Assembly: GCA_964595625.1 (NCBI GenBank) | Contig: CAZQQU010000002.1 | Coordinates: 253,723 to 317,722 of the forward strand | Direction: 5' to 3' | From: CAZQQU01 sp964595625 | GTDB taxonomy: Bacteria > Bacteroidota > Bacteroidia > Flavobacteriales > Flavobacteriaceae | Length of the DNA: 64,000 nucleotides | The notes under the pieces: model-generated | What the model saw: the letters and a program-made list of their open reading frames with translations, nothing else | The model's database searches: none | Told to the model about the DNA's origin: nothing | Shown: piece by piece, positions 63,801-64,000 of the stretch | Numbering within the stretch: the first letter of the stretch is position 1 | Layout of the letters: each line of letters begins with the position of its first letter | Translations under genes and position numbers: made by a program

Positions 63801-64000
63801 CGGAGACGCGATACGCTGTATTTCTTTGATGGCCTCCGCCTGTGCATCAGCCGGAATGTCGGGATTGATACGCTTTACAGCATTTTGTAGTTTGTTCAAC
63901 AACAGTACTTGTTCATAACTATCCCGTTCAGGCGTAGCACCGTCGGGAGCAATATCTGGGGCGTAGATGTATTCGTAACCTAATGCCTCCAAACGTTCTA
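60816..64000 (-). CDS. hsdR: Type I restriction endonuclease subunit R (5'-truncated by the window)
   Basis: At least 1060 residues are visible; the frame is open to the window edge, so the N-terminus lies beyond. Nuclease motif: RPDVLLFVNGIPLVVIELK (PD...ExK). Translocase: Walker A GVVWHTQGSGKSLSM, DEAH in IADEAHRTQYG, and LGFTGTP. Helicase motifs continue (GFDAPSMHTLYIDKP; QAIARVNRVY), and the tail is DUF3387-like. HsdR is the motor and cutting subunit; hsdM and hsdS are not in the window. The hsdR frame is intact in the visible part. Confidence 0.95.
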   Translation of the reverse strand, partial: ERLEALGYEYIYAPDIAPDGATPERDSYEQVLLLNKLQNAVKRINPDIPADAQAEAIKEIQRIASPELLANNETFHRLLTEGIPVSKRVDGDDRGDRVWLVDFNDPYNNEFVVANQFTIVENGNNKRPDVLLFVNGIPLVVIELKNAADENTTIHSAFKQVETYKTIIPGLFTYNGFVVISDGLEAKAGSISAGFSRYMAWKSADGKAEASHLVSQLETLIQGMLNKETLIDIIRHFVVFEKSKREDTETGITTISTVKKLAAYHQYYAVNRAVESTLRATGFNVEEEAPLNMAMEDPVSYGLPGVKNQPIGDRKAGVVWHTQGSGKSLSMVFYTGKIVLALDNPTILVITDRNDLDDQLFDTFAASKQLLRQEPVQADDRNQLKDLLKVASGGVVFTTIQKFQPEEGNVYETLSQRKNIVVIADEAHRTQYGFKAKTIDAKDGRGNVVGKKIVYGFAKYMRDALPNATYLGFTGTPIESTDVNTPAVFGNYVDIYDIAQAVEDGATVRIYYESRLAKVNLSEEGKQLVDELDDELEQEELTDTQKAKAKWTQLEALVGSEKRIATIAKDIVAHFSQRQAVFEGKGMIVSMSRRIAADLYDAIIALKPEWHSDDLNKGVIKVIMTSASADGPKIAKHHTTKEQRRMLAERMKNPDDELQLVIVRDMWLTGFDAPSMHTLYIDKPMKGHNLMQAIARVNRVYKDKPGGLIVDYLGIASDLKKALAFYSDAGGKGDPTIAQEQAVQLMLEKLEVVSNMYHGFAYESYFEADTSKKLSLILAAEEHILGLEDGKKRYINEVTALSKAFAIAVPHEQAMDAKDEVSFFQAVKARLAKFDSTGTGKTDEEIETTIRQVIDKALVSEQVIDVFDAAGIKRPDISILSDEFLMELKGMEHKNVALEVLKKLLNDEIKSRAKKNLVKSRSFSEMLENSIRKYHNKILTAAEVIEELIKLSKGIVEMDNEAKQMGLTDFEYAFYTAVANNDSAKELMQQDKLRELAVVLTETIRQNASIDWTIKESVKAKLKVAVKRILRKYGYPPDKQMLATETVLKQAEMIANEITR

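Noticed and set aside
1..64000. CRISPR arrays, tRNA and rRNA genes
   Set aside because: No regularly spaced direct repeats and no cloverleaf or rRNA-like stretch were seen while reading; a covariance search would settle the tRNA question.

Overview
The window reads as a chromosome segment from a gliding-type marine member of Bacteroidota, most likely Flavobacteriaceae. The evidence is SprA (type IX secretion translocon), the gliding ABC subunit GldA, an alternative complex III (ActABCDEF) followed by cytochrome c oxidase, an L21 with a helix-hairpin-helix tail, the epimerase-type threonine dehydrogenase, several -7 boxes of the Bacteroidota form TAnnTTTG, and the near absence of Shine-Dalgarno signals. 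No tRNA, rRNA, CRISPR array or complete insertion sequence was seen.

Layout. 0-15 kb: a TonB-dependent receptor-like barrel, a CoA-binding protein and an SSF symporter (convergent, overlapping), recR, a methyltransferase, a small barrel, an SMR (Gdx/SugE-like) exporter, a PagL-like outer-membrane protein coupled to a GIN-domain lipoprotein, gldA, small lipoproteins, a PAQR/hemolysin III protein, and a threonine dehydrogenase coupled to an MhpD-like hydratase. 15-20 kb: a dispersed intergenic repeat, a small HTH regulator with a repeated palindrome upstream, and a TPR histidine kinase/response regulator pair preceded by one or two very small genes. 20-35 kb: an MFS transporter, rplU-rpmA, a SPOR protein, and the actABCDEF-coxBA respiratory operon. 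34-51 kb: ruvB, malic enzyme, ruvA-sprA, gcvH overlapping a VanZ-like gene, two TonB paralogs, hemB, and metK behind a structured leader that looks like a SAM-II-type riboswitch.

50.8-59.2 kb is the most interesting accessory region. A sigma factor and a coupled membrane-bound TPR protein (probable anti-sigma) lie divergent from two paralogous lipoproteins, a PKD-domain barrel protein and a TPR-CHAT protease with a signal peptide and a C-terminal membrane anchor. Upstream of each lipoprotein is the same two-part motif, AAGGGTAACAAA-N9-CRGTKTATMT, with identical spacing, which looks like an ECF-type promoter. I propose one regulon in which the sigma factor drives an envelope-located CHAT protease system. 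This is inference from gene order and the shared motif.

59.2-64 kb: a visibly more GC-rich segment with a Schlafen/AlbA_2-type ATP-binding protein and a type I restriction HsdR subunit that runs off the window edge. A coding relic and short TGACGCAATT repeats lie at its border, consistent with a laterally acquired restriction-modification island.

Start codons were moved to the first convincing ATG where a longer open frame began at TTG; sprA is the exception, where only TTG fits.
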